Below are positions 16,175 through 24,547 of a stretch of DNA of 40,075 bases, piece by piece. The stretch comes from JAOTVV01 sp039591075 (lineage in GTDB: Bacteria; Gemmatimonadota; Gemmatimonadetes; Gemmatimonadales; GWC2-71-9): positions 1-40,075 of the forward strand of contig JBDHEI010000026.1 of assembly GCA_039591075.1 (NCBI GenBank). Reading direction: 5' to 3'. The notes under the pieces were generated by a model. That model did not search any database. It was not told the DNA's origin and saw only the letters and a list, made by a program, of their open reading frames with translations. A program made the position numbers and the translations under genes. How positions within the stretch are numbered: position 1 is the stretch's first letter; every line of letters begins with the position of its first letter.

Positions 16175-16223
16175 GACCAGACACTGCGGTCCTTCTTCCC
16201 CACACCAATCCCGAGGCACGACG

Positions 16224-17273
16224 ATGAAGGCCGTTCAGCTCACCGCCGTCGGGCAGCCGTTGGAACTGCGGGAGGTCGATACCCCTACCGCTCCTGCCAA
16301 CGATCAGGTCGTGGTTCAGGTGGCCGGATGCGGGGTCTGCCACACCGACATCGGGTTCTGGAACGACGGCATCCCCACCAAGAAGACGCTCCCGCTCACC
16401 CTGGGGCACGAGATCAGCGGCACCGTGGTCGAGGCGGGCGAGGAATATTCGGACCTCGTGGACACGGAAGTCATCATCCCGGCCGTGATCCCATGCGGAT
16501 CCTGCGACCTCTGCCGAGAGGGGCGGACCAACGTCTGCCGTGCGCAGCTCATGCCGGGGAACGACATCGACGGTGGGTTCGCAGACCGGATTCTCGTGCC
16601 CGGCCGCGGCCTGTGCCCCGTGGAAGATCGGGGCGGCTACGGCCTGGCGCAGCTCAGCGTCGTGGCCGACGCCGTGACCACGCCGTACCAGGCCGTGGTC
16701 CGGAGCGGGCTCATGGCGAACGATCTCGCGATAGTGGTCGGGGTGGGCGGGGTGGGATCCTACAGCGCGCAGATCGCCGCCGCCTTCGGCGCCCACGTGA
16801 TCGCCATCGACGTGGACGACGCGCGGCTGGCTGCAGTGGCGCCGCACGGCCCCGGCCTCACGGTAAACTCGGCCACGACCGATTTCAAGACGCTGCGAGC
16901 ACAGGTTCGTGACTTCGCCAAGACATCGGGCTCACCTGAGCACAGCTGGAAGATCTTCGAATGCTCGGGACATCCGAAGGGACAGGAGACCGCTTACGGG
17001 CTACTCACGTACGCCTCGACGCTGATGGTGGTGGGATTCACACTCGCCAAGACCGAGCTGCGCCTGAGCAACGCGATGGCATTCGACGCCACCATCCAGG
17101 GAACGTGGGGCTGTAAGCCGGAGCTGTATCCCCCGGCACTGGAGCTGGTCACGACCGAGCGCATCACGCTCGGCCCGTTCATCGAGACATTCCCGTTGAG
17201 CACCGGGCCGGACGTGATTGCCCGCGTCGCAGATCACAAGATCACCAAGCGAGCCATACTCATTCCGGACTGA
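16224..17273 (+). CDS. had: 6-hydroxycyclohex-1-ene-1-carbonyl-CoA dehydrogenase
   Basis: 349-residue NAD-dependent, zinc-containing alcohol dehydrogenase. Catalytic zinc region C39 (CGVCHTD) and H62/E63 (GHE); structural zinc C91, C94, C97, C105 (CGSCDLCREGRTNVC); nucleotide fold VVGVGGVGSYSAQ. The stretches FWNDGIPTKKTLPLTLGHEI and GNDIDGGFADRI are typical of the enzyme that oxidises 6-hydroxycyclohex-1-ene-1-carbonyl-CoA to the 6-oxo compound in anaerobic benzoate breakdown. The next gene is the matching ring hydrolase, which makes the assignment firm. ATG 16224 is chosen with GAGG upstream; an earlier in-frame start lies inside the TetR gene. Confidence 0.93.
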   Translation: MKAVQLTAVGQPLELREVDTPTAPANDQVVVQVAGCGVCHTDIGFWNDGIPTKKTLPLTLGHEISGTVVEAGEEYSDLVDTEVIIPAVIPCGSCDLCREGRTNVCRAQLMPGNDIDGGFADRILVPGRGLCPVEDRGGYGLAQLSVVADAVTTPYQAVVRSGLMANDLAIVVGVGGVGSYSAQIAAAFGAHVIAIDVDDARLAAVAPHGPGLTVNSATTDFKTLRAQVRDFAKTSGSPEHSWKIFECSGHPKGQETAYGLLTYASTLMVVGFTLAKTELRLSNAMAFDATIQGTWGCKPELYPPALELVTTERITLGPFIETFPLSTGPDVIARVADHKITKRAILIPD

Positions 17274-17323
17274 TCGCGGTGACCCCGTCATCGAAGCGGG
17301 TCATGGGAGCGGAGGGAACGACG

Positions 17324-18418
17324 ATGCTGAAGAGCCATACACTGGTCCCCGACGTCGAGTTCGAGCACATCCTCTACGAATTGCGTCCCGTGAAGGACCC
17401 GGCGGGCAGACCGGTCGACGGGCTGCACAACGCCTGGATCTCCCTCAACAACCCACAGCAGCTGAACAGTTACACGACGCACGCGGTCAAGGAGGTGATC
17501 CTCGCGTTCCGCCAGGCCAGCATGGATCGGAGCGTGGTCTGCGTAGTCTTCACGGCGGTTGGCGATCAGGCGTTCTGCACAGGTGGAAACACCAAGGAGT
17601 ACGCCGAGTACTACACGGGCAACCCACAGGAGTACAAGCAGTACATGCGGCTGTTCAACGACATGATCGACTCGATCCTGCGGTGCGACAAGCCGGTCGT
17701 GAACCGCGTGAACGGCATGCGGATCGCCGGTGGCCAGGAGATCGGCATGGCGTGCGACTTCACGATCGCCGCCGACACGGCACGGTTCGGCCAAGCCGGC
17801 CCCAGGCACGGCTCCGCACCGGACGGCGGATCGACCGACTTTCTTCCTGTATACGTGGGCTTCTCCCGGGCAATGGAGAGCGGCGTGCTGTGCGAGATGT
17901 GGAGCGCGCACAAAGCACTGTCGATCGGCCTTGTCAATCAGGTCGTGCCGGTGCTCAAGAACGAAGGTAGCTGGATTCCGAATCCCATGGTGGTGATCGA
18001 CCGGTACGCCGACGAGTGGGGCAACATCGTGTTTGGCGACTTCACGACCGGCAAGGAGCGCGAGGCCGCCAAGGCCATCATGGCCAAAGCCGAAACCGAC
18101 CTCTCGAGGCTCGACGAGGCGGTAGAGGCGCTGTGCACCAAGATCCTGATGCTGATGCCGGACTGTGTGTCGAAAACCGTGAACAGCCTGCGCAAGCACA
18201 AGCAGTGGCACTGGGACAACACGAGTGTCACGAACCGCGAATGGCTCGGCCTCAACATGATGACCGAGGCCAAGGCGGGGTTCCGGGCCTTCAACGAGGG
18301 GCCGAGGGGGAAACGCGAGGTGGACTTCATCAAGCTGCGACAGCTGTTGGCCCAAGGGCATCCGTGGGATGACGAGTTGATCCGCGCGATCTCACCGCAG
18401 TACCAGGAGGGCGGGTGA
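17324..18418 (+). CDS. oah: 6-oxocyclohex-1-ene-1-carbonyl-CoA hydrolase (ring opening)
   Basis: 364-residue member of the enoyl-CoA hydratase superfamily, the Oah/BamA marker of anaerobic aromatic breakdown; it adds water twice to the 6-oxo-cyclohexenoyl-CoA and opens the ring to 3-hydroxypimelyl-CoA. Characteristic stretches: NAWISLNNPQQLNSYTT, AFCTGGNTKEYAEYYTGNP, MRIAGGQEIGMACDFTIAAD, FGQAGPRHGSAPDGGSTDFL. The start is ATG 17324, with GGAGGG seven bases upstream; a GTG at 17279 would add 15 residues without such support. It follows had by 50 bases. Length and motifs look intact. Confidence 0.96.
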   Translation: MLKSHTLVPDVEFEHILYELRPVKDPAGRPVDGLHNAWISLNNPQQLNSYTTHAVKEVILAFRQASMDRSVVCVVFTAVGDQAFCTGGNTKEYAEYYTGNPQEYKQYMRLFNDMIDSILRCDKPVVNRVNGMRIAGGQEIGMACDFTIAADTARFGQAGPRHGSAPDGGSTDFLPVYVGFSRAMESGVLCEMWSAHKALSIGLVNQVVPVLKNEGSWIPNPMVVIDRYADEWGNIVFGDFTTGKEREAAKAIMAKAETDLSRLDEAVEALCTKILMLMPDCVSKTVNSLRKHKQWHWDNTSVTNREWLGLNMMTEAKAGFRAFNEGPRGKREVDFIKLRQLLAQGHPWDDELIRAISPQYQEGG

Positions 18419-18671
18419 CGGTGAGAGACAGCGGCGCTTCGCCGGCCGGATACGTTGAGACGGCAAATCGTTCCGCGCACTGGTGGGTTCCGGAGTGCGC
18501 GTCGGTTCACTACCGAGCCCACGAGGGCCGCATTGGCGCTCGAACCGCAGCGCACGGAGGGACCACCAGCGCGCGGAAGGCGGTAATAGTCGCGCCGATG
18601 AATCATGGCAAGGCAGGAGCCGAATCCCGCGTTCGGGAACCTGTACGTAACGCACGGAGGAGACCGACTCC
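18419..18671. other. Intergenic gap between oah and the SDR gene
   Basis: 253 bases with no supported gene. It contains a stem of 8 perfect pairs (18474-18481 with 18494-18501) around a 12-base loop and ends in a strong CGGAGGAG ribosome site for the SDR. No clear promoter was seen, so the hairpin may be a processing or stability element within one transcript. Confidence 0.45.
18474..18501. repeat. Inverted repeat CGCGCACT/AGTGCGCG
   Basis: Perfect 8-base arms with a 12-base loop, 55 bases after the oah stop. There is no T-tract, so termination would be partial or factor-dependent at best. Confidence 0.4.
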
Positions 18672-19421
18672 ATGGACCTAGGCCTGGAAGGCAAGAACGC
18701 CATCGTGACCGGTGGCAGCGTCGGCATCGGGGCGGCCATCGCGCTGACCCTGGCGCGTGAAGGCTGCAACGTAGCGATCAACTACCGCCGGCACGACGCC
18801 GAGGCGCAGGAGGTCGTTGCCCGGATCGAGGCCGCCGGCCGCAGGGGCCTGGCGGTGAAGGCCGACGTCGCCCGCTACGACGATGCCCAAAACATGGTGC
18901 AGAGCGTGGTGCGCGAGTGGGGACGCCTGGACATCCTGGTATGCAACGCGGGCATCAACTGGGACGGCGTGATCTGGAAAATGACCGAGGAACAGTGGGA
19001 CACCGTGATCACCGTAAACCTCAAGGGCTATTTCAACTACAACAAGGCCGCCGCAATCGTCTTCAAGGACCAGAAGGGCGGCAAGATCGTCAACATTTCG
19101 TCGATCAACGGCATGCGGGGCAAGTTCGCCCAGACCAACTACGCCGCGTCCAAGGGCGGCGAAATCGCCATGAGCAAGTCGCTGGCCCGGGAGCTGGGCA
19201 AGTTCAACGTCAACGTGAACGCTATCGCCCCCGGCATGGTCATGACCGAGATGGCGGAACACATCCCGCCGGAGTTTCTCACCAAGGCGATGGACGAGAC
19301 CGCGCTGGGCCGGTTTGCCACGCCCGAGGAGTGCGCCGACCTCGTGGCCTTCCTCTGCTCCGACCGCGCACGCCACATCACGGGCGAGGTCATCAAGATC
19401 GACGGTGGCCAGTACATGTAA
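18672..19421 (+). CDS. SDR-family 3-hydroxyacyl-CoA/ACP dehydrogenase-like
   Basis: 249-residue FabG-like oxidoreductase. The cofactor motif is TGGSVGIG (14-21), then CNAGINWDG, the catalytic Ser in NISSIN and YAASK, and the terminal GEVIKIDGG. ACP reductases and 3-hydroxyacyl-CoA dehydrogenases cannot be told apart by these motifs. Because it is followed 17 bases later by a thiolase with its DUF35 partner and preceded by the ring-opening enzyme that makes 3-hydroxypimelyl-CoA, oxidation of that product to 3-oxopimelyl-CoA is the likely role (inference). It has a strong CGGAGGAG ribosome site. Confidence 0.85.
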   Translation: MDLGLEGKNAIVTGGSVGIGAAIALTLAREGCNVAINYRRHDAEAQEVVARIEAAGRRGLAVKADVARYDDAQNMVQSVVREWGRLDILVCNAGINWDGVIWKMTEEQWDTVITVNLKGYFNYNKAAAIVFKDQKGGKIVNISSINGMRGKFAQTNYAASKGGEIAMSKSLARELGKFNVNVNAIAPGMVMTEMAEHIPPEFLTKAMDETALGRFATPEECADLVAFLCSDRARHITGEVIKIDGGQYM

Positions 19422-19438
19422 CGGGATGCGAGAACGCG

Positions 19439-20593
19439 ATGACTAGAGTGGGGATCATTGGCCTCGGACACGGGGCCTTCGGGCGGCGCAGCGACGCCAC
19501 GGTCCAGGAGCTGGCCTTCGAGGCCTTCCGTGAGGCGATGGAGGACGCGGGCATCGAGCGGTCTCGAATCGACGCCTCCGTGATCGGAGCCGTGCCTGAG
19601 TACCACAAACAACGCTCGCTTGCCGGCGTGGTGCAGGAGTACTTGGGCCTCGTGCCCAAACCCACGTGGCTCACCGAGGTGGCTTGCGCGTCGGGCAGCG
19701 CCGCCATCCGCACTGCCTGGCTCTCCATCAAGGCGGGTGTGCACGACGTGGTGGCGGTGATCGGCTGCCAGAAGATGACAGAACTGGGGACCGCCGAGAT
19801 CCTCGCGCTCATGGGGAGGGTAGGCGAAGTCCAATGGGAGTCCGGCTTCGGCACGACGTTCCCCGGTTACTACGCGATGTTTGCCAAGCGGCACATGCAC
19901 GAGTTCGGCACGACCAGAGACCAGCTCACCGATGTTGCGATCAAGAACCACTTCTACGGGGCGATGAACCCCAAGGCGCTGTTCCGCAAGGCGATCACCA
20001 AGGAGAAGGCCGCGGCGTCGGAGGACGTGGCAACGCCGTTTCAGGTGTACGATTGCTGTGCCAACGCCGACGGAGCAGCCTGCGTGATCCTGGCGCGTGA
20101 AGAGGTGGCAAAGGAGATATCGTCCGTGCCAGTGTGGCTCAGCGGTATGGGCTGCGCCACGGCAAGCATGTCGGTGCTTCGGCGCCCGAGCCTCGTGGGT
20201 CTTCCCAGCGCCGAAGCGGCGGCAGCTCAGGCGTACGCGATGGCGGGCATCACGGCCAAGGACGTGAAGGTCGCGGACGTGCACGACTGCTTCACCATCG
20301 CCGAGATCATGGCCTACGAAGACGTGGGGTTCTGCAAGAAGGGCCAAGGCGGGCCCTTCGTGGCCGACCGGCAGACCTACATCGGCGGTACGGTGGCGGT
20401 GAACGTGGACGGCGGCCTCAAGGCCAAGGGCCACCCCATCGGCGCGACCGGCGTGTCGATGACCTACGAGATCGCAAAGCAGCTCCGCGGCCAAGCCGGG
20501 GAGCGGCAGGTGCCCGATGCCGACGTCGGGCTCACCCACAACGTGGGCGGCATCGGGCAATACTGCTTCGTCCAAGTACTCACGAGGGATTGA
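19439..20593 (+). CDS. Thiolase (SCP2-like, acts with DUF35 partner)
   Basis: 384 residues. The nucleophilic Cys is C83 (EVACASGSAAI); the second active-site region is DVHDCFTIAEI and the third GHPIGATGVS. The absence of the classical NEAF motif (HDCF instead) places it in the SCP2-like group whose members work with a separate OB-fold protein, as the benzoylsuccinyl-CoA thiolase BbsAB does. The partner gene follows after three bases. The likely reaction is CoA-dependent cleavage of a 3-oxoacyl-CoA, perhaps 3-oxopimelyl-CoA. ATG 19439 fits the family's N-terminus; the open frame further upstream belongs to the SDR region. Confidence 0.88.
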   Translation: MTRVGIIGLGHGAFGRRSDATVQELAFEAFREAMEDAGIERSRIDASVIGAVPEYHKQRSLAGVVQEYLGLVPKPTWLTEVACASGSAAIRTAWLSIKAGVHDVVAVIGCQKMTELGTAEILALMGRVGEVQWESGFGTTFPGYYAMFAKRHMHEFGTTRDQLTDVAIKNHFYGAMNPKALFRKAITKEKAAASEDVATPFQVYDCCANADGAACVILAREEVAKEISSVPVWLSGMGCATASMSVLRRPSLVGLPSAEAAAAQAYAMAGITAKDVKVADVHDCFTIAEIMAYEDVGFCKKGQGGPFVADRQTYIGGTVAVNVDGGLKAKGHPIGATGVSMTYEIAKQLRGQAGERQVPDADVGLTHNVGGIGQYCFVQVLTRD

Positions 20594-20596
20594 GCG

Positions 20597-21049
20597 ATGT
20601 TCAAGTGGTTCGGAAGGGTGAACTACACGCCGTACACGAAGGTCTCGGACTTCGCCCGACACCTCAAGAACGGCCGTCTCATGGGCTCCCGCTGCAAACA
20701 CTGTGGGGCGACGTCGTTCCCTCCGAAGGCCGACTGCGATGCCTGCATGAGCGGCGACTTCGAGTTCGTCGAGGTGAGCGGCACCGGTACCCTGGTCACG
20801 TTCACCAAGATCGTCGCGGCGCCGACCGGGTTCGAGGACGTGGCTCCCTACACCATCGGTGTGCTGGATCTCGCCGAAGGTGGACGAGCCCTCGCCTGGT
20901 TGGGCGAGACCGTGCCGGAAGCGGACATCGCGATCGGGATGGAGCTGCAGCTGGTTCCGCAGGTCCTCGAGGAGCTGGAGGAGATCAAGGTCTACTACAC
21001 CCTGGAGCGCCCCGGCACCACCTGGTCCACGGCCGCGACAAACGCCTGA
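20597..21049 (+). CDS. DUF35 zinc-ribbon/OB-fold thiolase partner
   Basis: 150 residues. Two CxxC knuckles (C33/C36 in CKHC, C47/C50 in CDAC) form a zinc ribbon, followed by an OB fold (GTGTLVTFTKIV, APYTIGVLDLAEGG). Proteins of this family pair with SCP2-like thiolases and help to position the acyl-CoA; some pass products between active sites. It follows the thiolase by three bases, confirming the pairing. Confidence 0.9.
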   Translation: MFKWFGRVNYTPYTKVSDFARHLKNGRLMGSRCKHCGATSFPPKADCDACMSGDFEFVEVSGTGTLVTFTKIVAAPTGFEDVAPYTIGVLDLAEGGRALAWLGETVPEADIAIGMELQLVPQVLEELEEIKVYYTLERPGTTWSTAATNA

Positions 21050-21127
21050 GGCGGCCGGCGCCGAGATCCGCGCCACGGCTCGCAGAGAACCGCACAACGA
21101 GCGTCGAGGGAGTGATGGGATGAGCGT

Positions 21128-21232
21128 ATGACCGCAAAGGTGACATTCGAAGTCGGGATGCCGACACCCAATGCACTGCACGGACTCACGGCATTCCTGG
21201 AGAACCGGCAGCCCATGTGGACGGACCAATGA
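21128..21232 (+). CDS. Possible 34-residue small ORF coupled to bzdN
   Basis: ATG 21128 opens a frame of 34 codons (MTAKVTFEVGMPTPNALHGL...MWTDQ) ending in TGA at 21230, which overlaps the ATG of the reductase subunit as ATGA. GGAG lies upstream (around 21109). It sits in the only sizeable gap before the reductase genes. It could be a leader peptide for coupling or a small subunit, or chance; composition is unremarkable and I recognise no family. Confidence 0.35.
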   Translation: MTAKVTFEVGMPTPNALHGLTAFLENRQPMWTDQ

Positions 21233-22398
21233 CCGACGTCATCACGTTTCCCGAGTGGCGAGACCAGCCGCTGGACGAAATCCTGTTCCAGTGCCGCGAG
21301 TTGCTCGACGATCCGAGCTACCCCACCGTGCGCCGCTGGCGCGACGCGGGCGGCAAGGTGATCGGGCATTTCCAGGTGTATTTCCCCGAAGAAATCGTGC
21401 ACGCCGCCGGTGCCTTGCCGTTCAAGGTCCGCGGCGGACCGGTCGAAGCCACGCAGGCCGAGTCGCGATTCGGGTCGTATCTCTGCTCGATCGTCAAGAC
21501 CTCGCTCGAGTTGGTGCTGAGCCGTCACATCGAGCTGGAGATGTTCGTCACGCATCCAATCTGCGACGCCGCCCGTAACCTGGCGGCCGTCTGGGGCCGC
21601 AACTTCACGTACCCGTGCCAGATCCTGTATCTCCCGCAGAACGCCAACTCGGCGCACGCCGTGGAGTACCTGCGCGGGGAATACGACCGCCTACGCCGAG
21701 CGGTGCAGGATGTCACGGGCGGCGAGATCACCGAGGAGCGGCTGCGGGCATCCCTCGCCATCTTCAACGAGAACCGCGCACTGCTGCGCGATCTATACCG
21801 GATCAAGCGCGAGTCCCCATGGCTCGTCGCGGCCGAGGACGCGTATGCGCTGATCGCGGTAGGCGGTATGATCCCGCGGCAGGAACACAACGTGCTGCTC
21901 AGGGCCGTGTTGCCACAGATCCGCGAACGCCCGGCCAAGCGCCAGGACCGCATCCGCGTGGTGTACGAAGGCGGATTCTGCGAGCAGCCGCCCCTCGACC
22001 TGATCCGGGCCATCGGCCGTTCCTGTTACGTGGTGGACGACGATCTCCTGATCGGCCTGCGGTGGATCCTCGCCGATATCACCGCCGATGGCGACCCGCT
22101 GCACAGTCTCGCCGAGGCGTATCTCGAGCGGTCGTCCTACAGCCCGGTCCAGCATGACCTGCGAAAACCCAAGGAGCGCATGCTGCTCGAACGAATCCGG
22201 GCGGCCGACGCCCAGGCCGCGATCGTGACCGCCGCCAAGATGTGCGAGCCGGGGCTCGAGGAGCAGGTCGCTTACACTCGCGCGCTCGACGATGAGAACG
22301 TGCCGTACTTCGTGAGCGAGTTCGAGGAAAATATGACGAGCTTCGAGCACCTCGAGGTGCAGCTCGAAACCTTCGTCGAGAACATCCTGTTCGATTGA
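21229..22398 (+). CDS. bzdN: Benzoyl-CoA reductase subunit BzdN/BcrC-like
   Basis: 389-residue HgdB-type subunit of class I ATP-dependent benzoyl-CoA reductase, which with the next protein binds benzoyl-CoA and an iron-sulfur cluster and reduces the aromatic ring. Recognisable stretches: IGHFQVYFPEEIVHAAGALP, SYLCSIVKTSLEL (C86), HPICDAARNLAA (C112), TYPCQILYLP (C130), and AAKMCEPGLEEQ (C339). Length agrees with the family. ATG 21229 is preferred, overlapping the small ORF before it; a GTG four codons upstream is an alternative. Gene order matches bzdNOPQ. Confidence 0.92.
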   Translation: MTDVITFPEWRDQPLDEILFQCRELLDDPSYPTVRRWRDAGGKVIGHFQVYFPEEIVHAAGALPFKVRGGPVEATQAESRFGSYLCSIVKTSLELVLSRHIELEMFVTHPICDAARNLAAVWGRNFTYPCQILYLPQNANSAHAVEYLRGEYDRLRRAVQDVTGGEITEERLRASLAIFNENRALLRDLYRIKRESPWLVAAEDAYALIAVGGMIPRQEHNVLLRAVLPQIRERPAKRQDRIRVVYEGGFCEQPPLDLIRAIGRSCYVVDDDLLIGLRWILADITADGDPLHSLAEAYLERSSYSPVQHDLRKPKERMLLERIRAADAQAAIVTAAKMCEPGLEEQVAYTRALDDENVPYFVSEFEENMTSFEHLEVQLETFVENILFD

Positions 22399-22414
22399 GA
22401 GAGGACCGACCGCT

Positions 22415-23722
22415 ATGGCAGACCTGACCACCGATACCACGATTGTCGGACGGGGCAACAAGGACGGCGCGCGGCTCTTCCGGGAGTGGTTCGACGGGCT
22501 CACCCAGGCTGCCGCCGAGGAACGCGGCGGAGCCTATGTGTTCGTGATGGGAAGCCTGGTGGAGCTGCTCCGGACGTTCGATCTCCCCATCGTGTTTCCC
22601 GAGATCAACTCGCTCCAGACCGCCGTGCGCCGAGTGGCCCACGAGTATCTGAACGAGGCGGAAGACTACGGATACTCACCGGACATCTGTGGGTACGTCA
22701 AAGCCGACGTGGCCACGCAGCTCCGCGGTGGAGAGTTGCCGATGGGTCGAATCCCCAAGCCGGCGATCGCGGTCTACACCAATGCGTGCAACACCTACAT
22801 CAAGTGGGCCGAGATCTGGGAGCGGATGTACCACGTGCCGATCTTCACGCTCGACGTCCCTGGCACCCGGGGGGAGGGGGCACAGACCTGGCGCGGCGAC
22901 CCCGACTTCGAGAACGACTGCCGCTACGTGCAGGCACAACTCCAGGAGCTGATCGCGCTGCTCGAGAAGGTCACCGGCATCGCGTTCGACATCGACCGGT
23001 TACGCGAGAGCATGCGCGAAGCGAATACGATGAGTCGCGCCTGGAAGCGGGTGCTGGAGCTGAACCAGGCCCGGCCCTCCGTATTCAACGCGCTCACCGA
23101 CGGCACGATCTTCCTCGGTGTGGCGAACGGCTTCCGCGGCTCGCCGGAAGGGGCGCGCTATTTCGAGGACCTGGTTGAAGAGATGGAGTACAAGAGCGCC
23201 AACGGAATCGGGACGCTCACCGACGAGCAGTACCGCCTCATCTTCGTCGGCGTTCCCTGTTATCCAATCTTCCGCCGCTTCTCGGAGATGTTCACCGAGC
23301 TGGGCGGCAACTTCGTCACGTCCACCTACCTCCGATTTGCCTCGGGCGGCACGAGTCGGGGGTTCGAATACGACCTGGACCGCCCCATCGAGAGCCTGGC
23401 CGAAGGCGTGTTGATCAGCGTGCGCGACGCGATGGACAACATGTTCTTCCAAACCGGAATCCTGCTCGAGATGTTCGATGATTTTCGCGCCGATGGTATC
23501 GTCTATCATCCCATCAAGAGCTGTCGCACCGTCTCCACGGGGCTCGCCGACAACCGGCGTGCCCTCATGAAGCAGCGCGACGTGCCAAGCCTGTTCATCG
23601 AGTCGGACATGATGGATCGCCGCGTCGTGTCGGAGGCGCAGCTCAAGAACCGGATCGACGCCTTCTTCGAGGGCCTCGCCGGCCGCCGACAGCAGGCGGC
23701 GATCCGCGATCCGCAAGCCTAA
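22415..23722 (+). CDS. bzdO: Benzoyl-CoA reductase subunit BzdO/BcrB-like
   Basis: 435-residue second HgdA/B-type subunit of the catalytic heterodimer. Visible features: FDLPIVFPEINSLQTAVRRV, YSPDICGYVKADVA (C92), TNACNTYIKWAEIWERMY (C125), FVGVPCYPIFRRF, and HPIKSCRTVSTG. The Cys residues fit cluster ligands. Length matches Thauera/Azoarcus homologues. GAGAGGA precedes the ATG. It lies 16 bases from bzdN and 15 from the ATPase genes. Confidence 0.94.
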   Translation: MADLTTDTTIVGRGNKDGARLFREWFDGLTQAAAEERGGAYVFVMGSLVELLRTFDLPIVFPEINSLQTAVRRVAHEYLNEAEDYGYSPDICGYVKADVATQLRGGELPMGRIPKPAIAVYTNACNTYIKWAEIWERMYHVPIFTLDVPGTRGEGAQTWRGDPDFENDCRYVQAQLQELIALLEKVTGIAFDIDRLRESMREANTMSRAWKRVLELNQARPSVFNALTDGTIFLGVANGFRGSPEGARYFEDLVEEMEYKSANGIGTLTDEQYRLIFVGVPCYPIFRRFSEMFTELGGNFVTSTYLRFASGGTSRGFEYDLDRPIESLAEGVLISVRDAMDNMFFQTGILLEMFDDFRADGIVYHPIKSCRTVSTGLADNRRALMKQRDVPSLFIESDMMDRRVVSEAQLKNRIDAFFEGLAGRRQQAAIRDPQA

Positions 23723-23737
23723 AGGACGGAGTACTCG

Positions 23738-24547
23738 ATGGCGTATGCAGCAGGAGTGGACGTCGGATCGACGCAGACAAAGGCCGTGATCATCGACGAG
23801 GACCGGAACATCGTCGCCCGGTCGCTCACCGATACCGGGGCCAACGTGATCCGGGCGGCCGAGCAGGCCTTCCATGAGGCGCTGCAGGCTGGCGACCTCC
23901 GCGAAGAAGAGGTCGAGTACGTGGTGGGAACCGGGTACGGCCGTTACAAGGTCACGTTCGGCAATACGCAGGTCACCGAGATCAGCTGCCACGGGCGCGG
24001 CGCGGTGCACATGTTCCCCGAGAGCCGAACGGTGGTGGACATGGGGGGCCAGGACACCAAGGCGATCAGCGTGTCCCCGACGGGCGAGATCGTGGACTTC
24101 TGCATGAACGACAAGTGCGCGGCGGGAACCGGACGCTTCCTCGGGGCGGCCTCGAGCGCGCTCGATATCCCACTCGACGAACTGGGACCGACGGCGCTCC
24201 GCGGCGAGAAGGCGGTCAAGATCAGCACCACGTGCACAGTCTTCGCCGAGTCGGAGGTGTTGTCGTGGCTCGGTAAGGGGAAGAAGATCGAAGACATCCT
24301 GCTTGGCGTGCACCAGTCGATCGCGGGCCGCTCGACCGGCCTCCTCCGGCGGGTGGGCATCAACGAGCAAGTGACCTTCACAGGGGGTGTGGCGCGGAAC
24401 GTGGCGATGGTCGATGCCCTGAACCGGAGCCTCGGCCTCACCGTCAACGTCAGTGACGACTCCCACTTTATGGGCGCGCTCGGCGCGGCGCTGTTCGCGC
24501 TCGACCACATTCTCGCCGCACGGGCACCAGCCAGGCAGGACGCATGA
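23738..24547 (+). CDS. Benzoyl-CoA reductase ATPase subunit 1 (BzdP/Q type)
   Basis: 269-residue ASKHA-fold ATPase/activator that binds a [4Fe-4S] cluster between two subunits and uses ATP to raise the reducing power of the electron passed to the catalytic dimer. Motifs: GVDVGSTQTKAVI (phosphate 1), VVDMGGQDTKAI, NDKCAAGTGRFL (C127) and STTCTVFAESEV (C166), FTGGVARNVAM. The two Cys sit exactly where cluster ligands fall in 2-hydroxyglutaryl-CoA dehydratase activators. The short length (not about 440 residues as in Thauera BcrA) points to the Azoarcus Bzd subtype. It overlaps the next gene as ATGA. P or Q identity is not certain. Confidence 0.93.
   Translation: MAYAAGVDVGSTQTKAVIIDEDRNIVARSLTDTGANVIRAAEQAFHEALQAGDLREEEVEYVVGTGYGRYKVTFGNTQVTEISCHGRGAVHMFPESRTVVDMGGQDTKAISVSPTGEIVDFCMNDKCAAGTGRFLGAASSALDIPLDELGPTALRGEKAVKISTTCTVFAESEVLSWLGKGKKIEDILLGVHQSIAGRSTGLLRRVGINEQVTFTGGVARNVAMVDALNRSLGLTVNVSDDSHFMGALGAALFALDHILAARAPARQDA

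Noticed and set aside
15461..16219. 252-codon minus-strand frame over the TetR gene
   Set aside because: The plus strand gives a clear TetR HTH and ligand-binding pattern; the minus frame has none and runs through the palindrome.
19139..21229. 696-codon minus-strand frame opposite the SDR, thiolase and DUF35 genes
   Set aside because: It spans three well-supported genes and has no recognisable domain.
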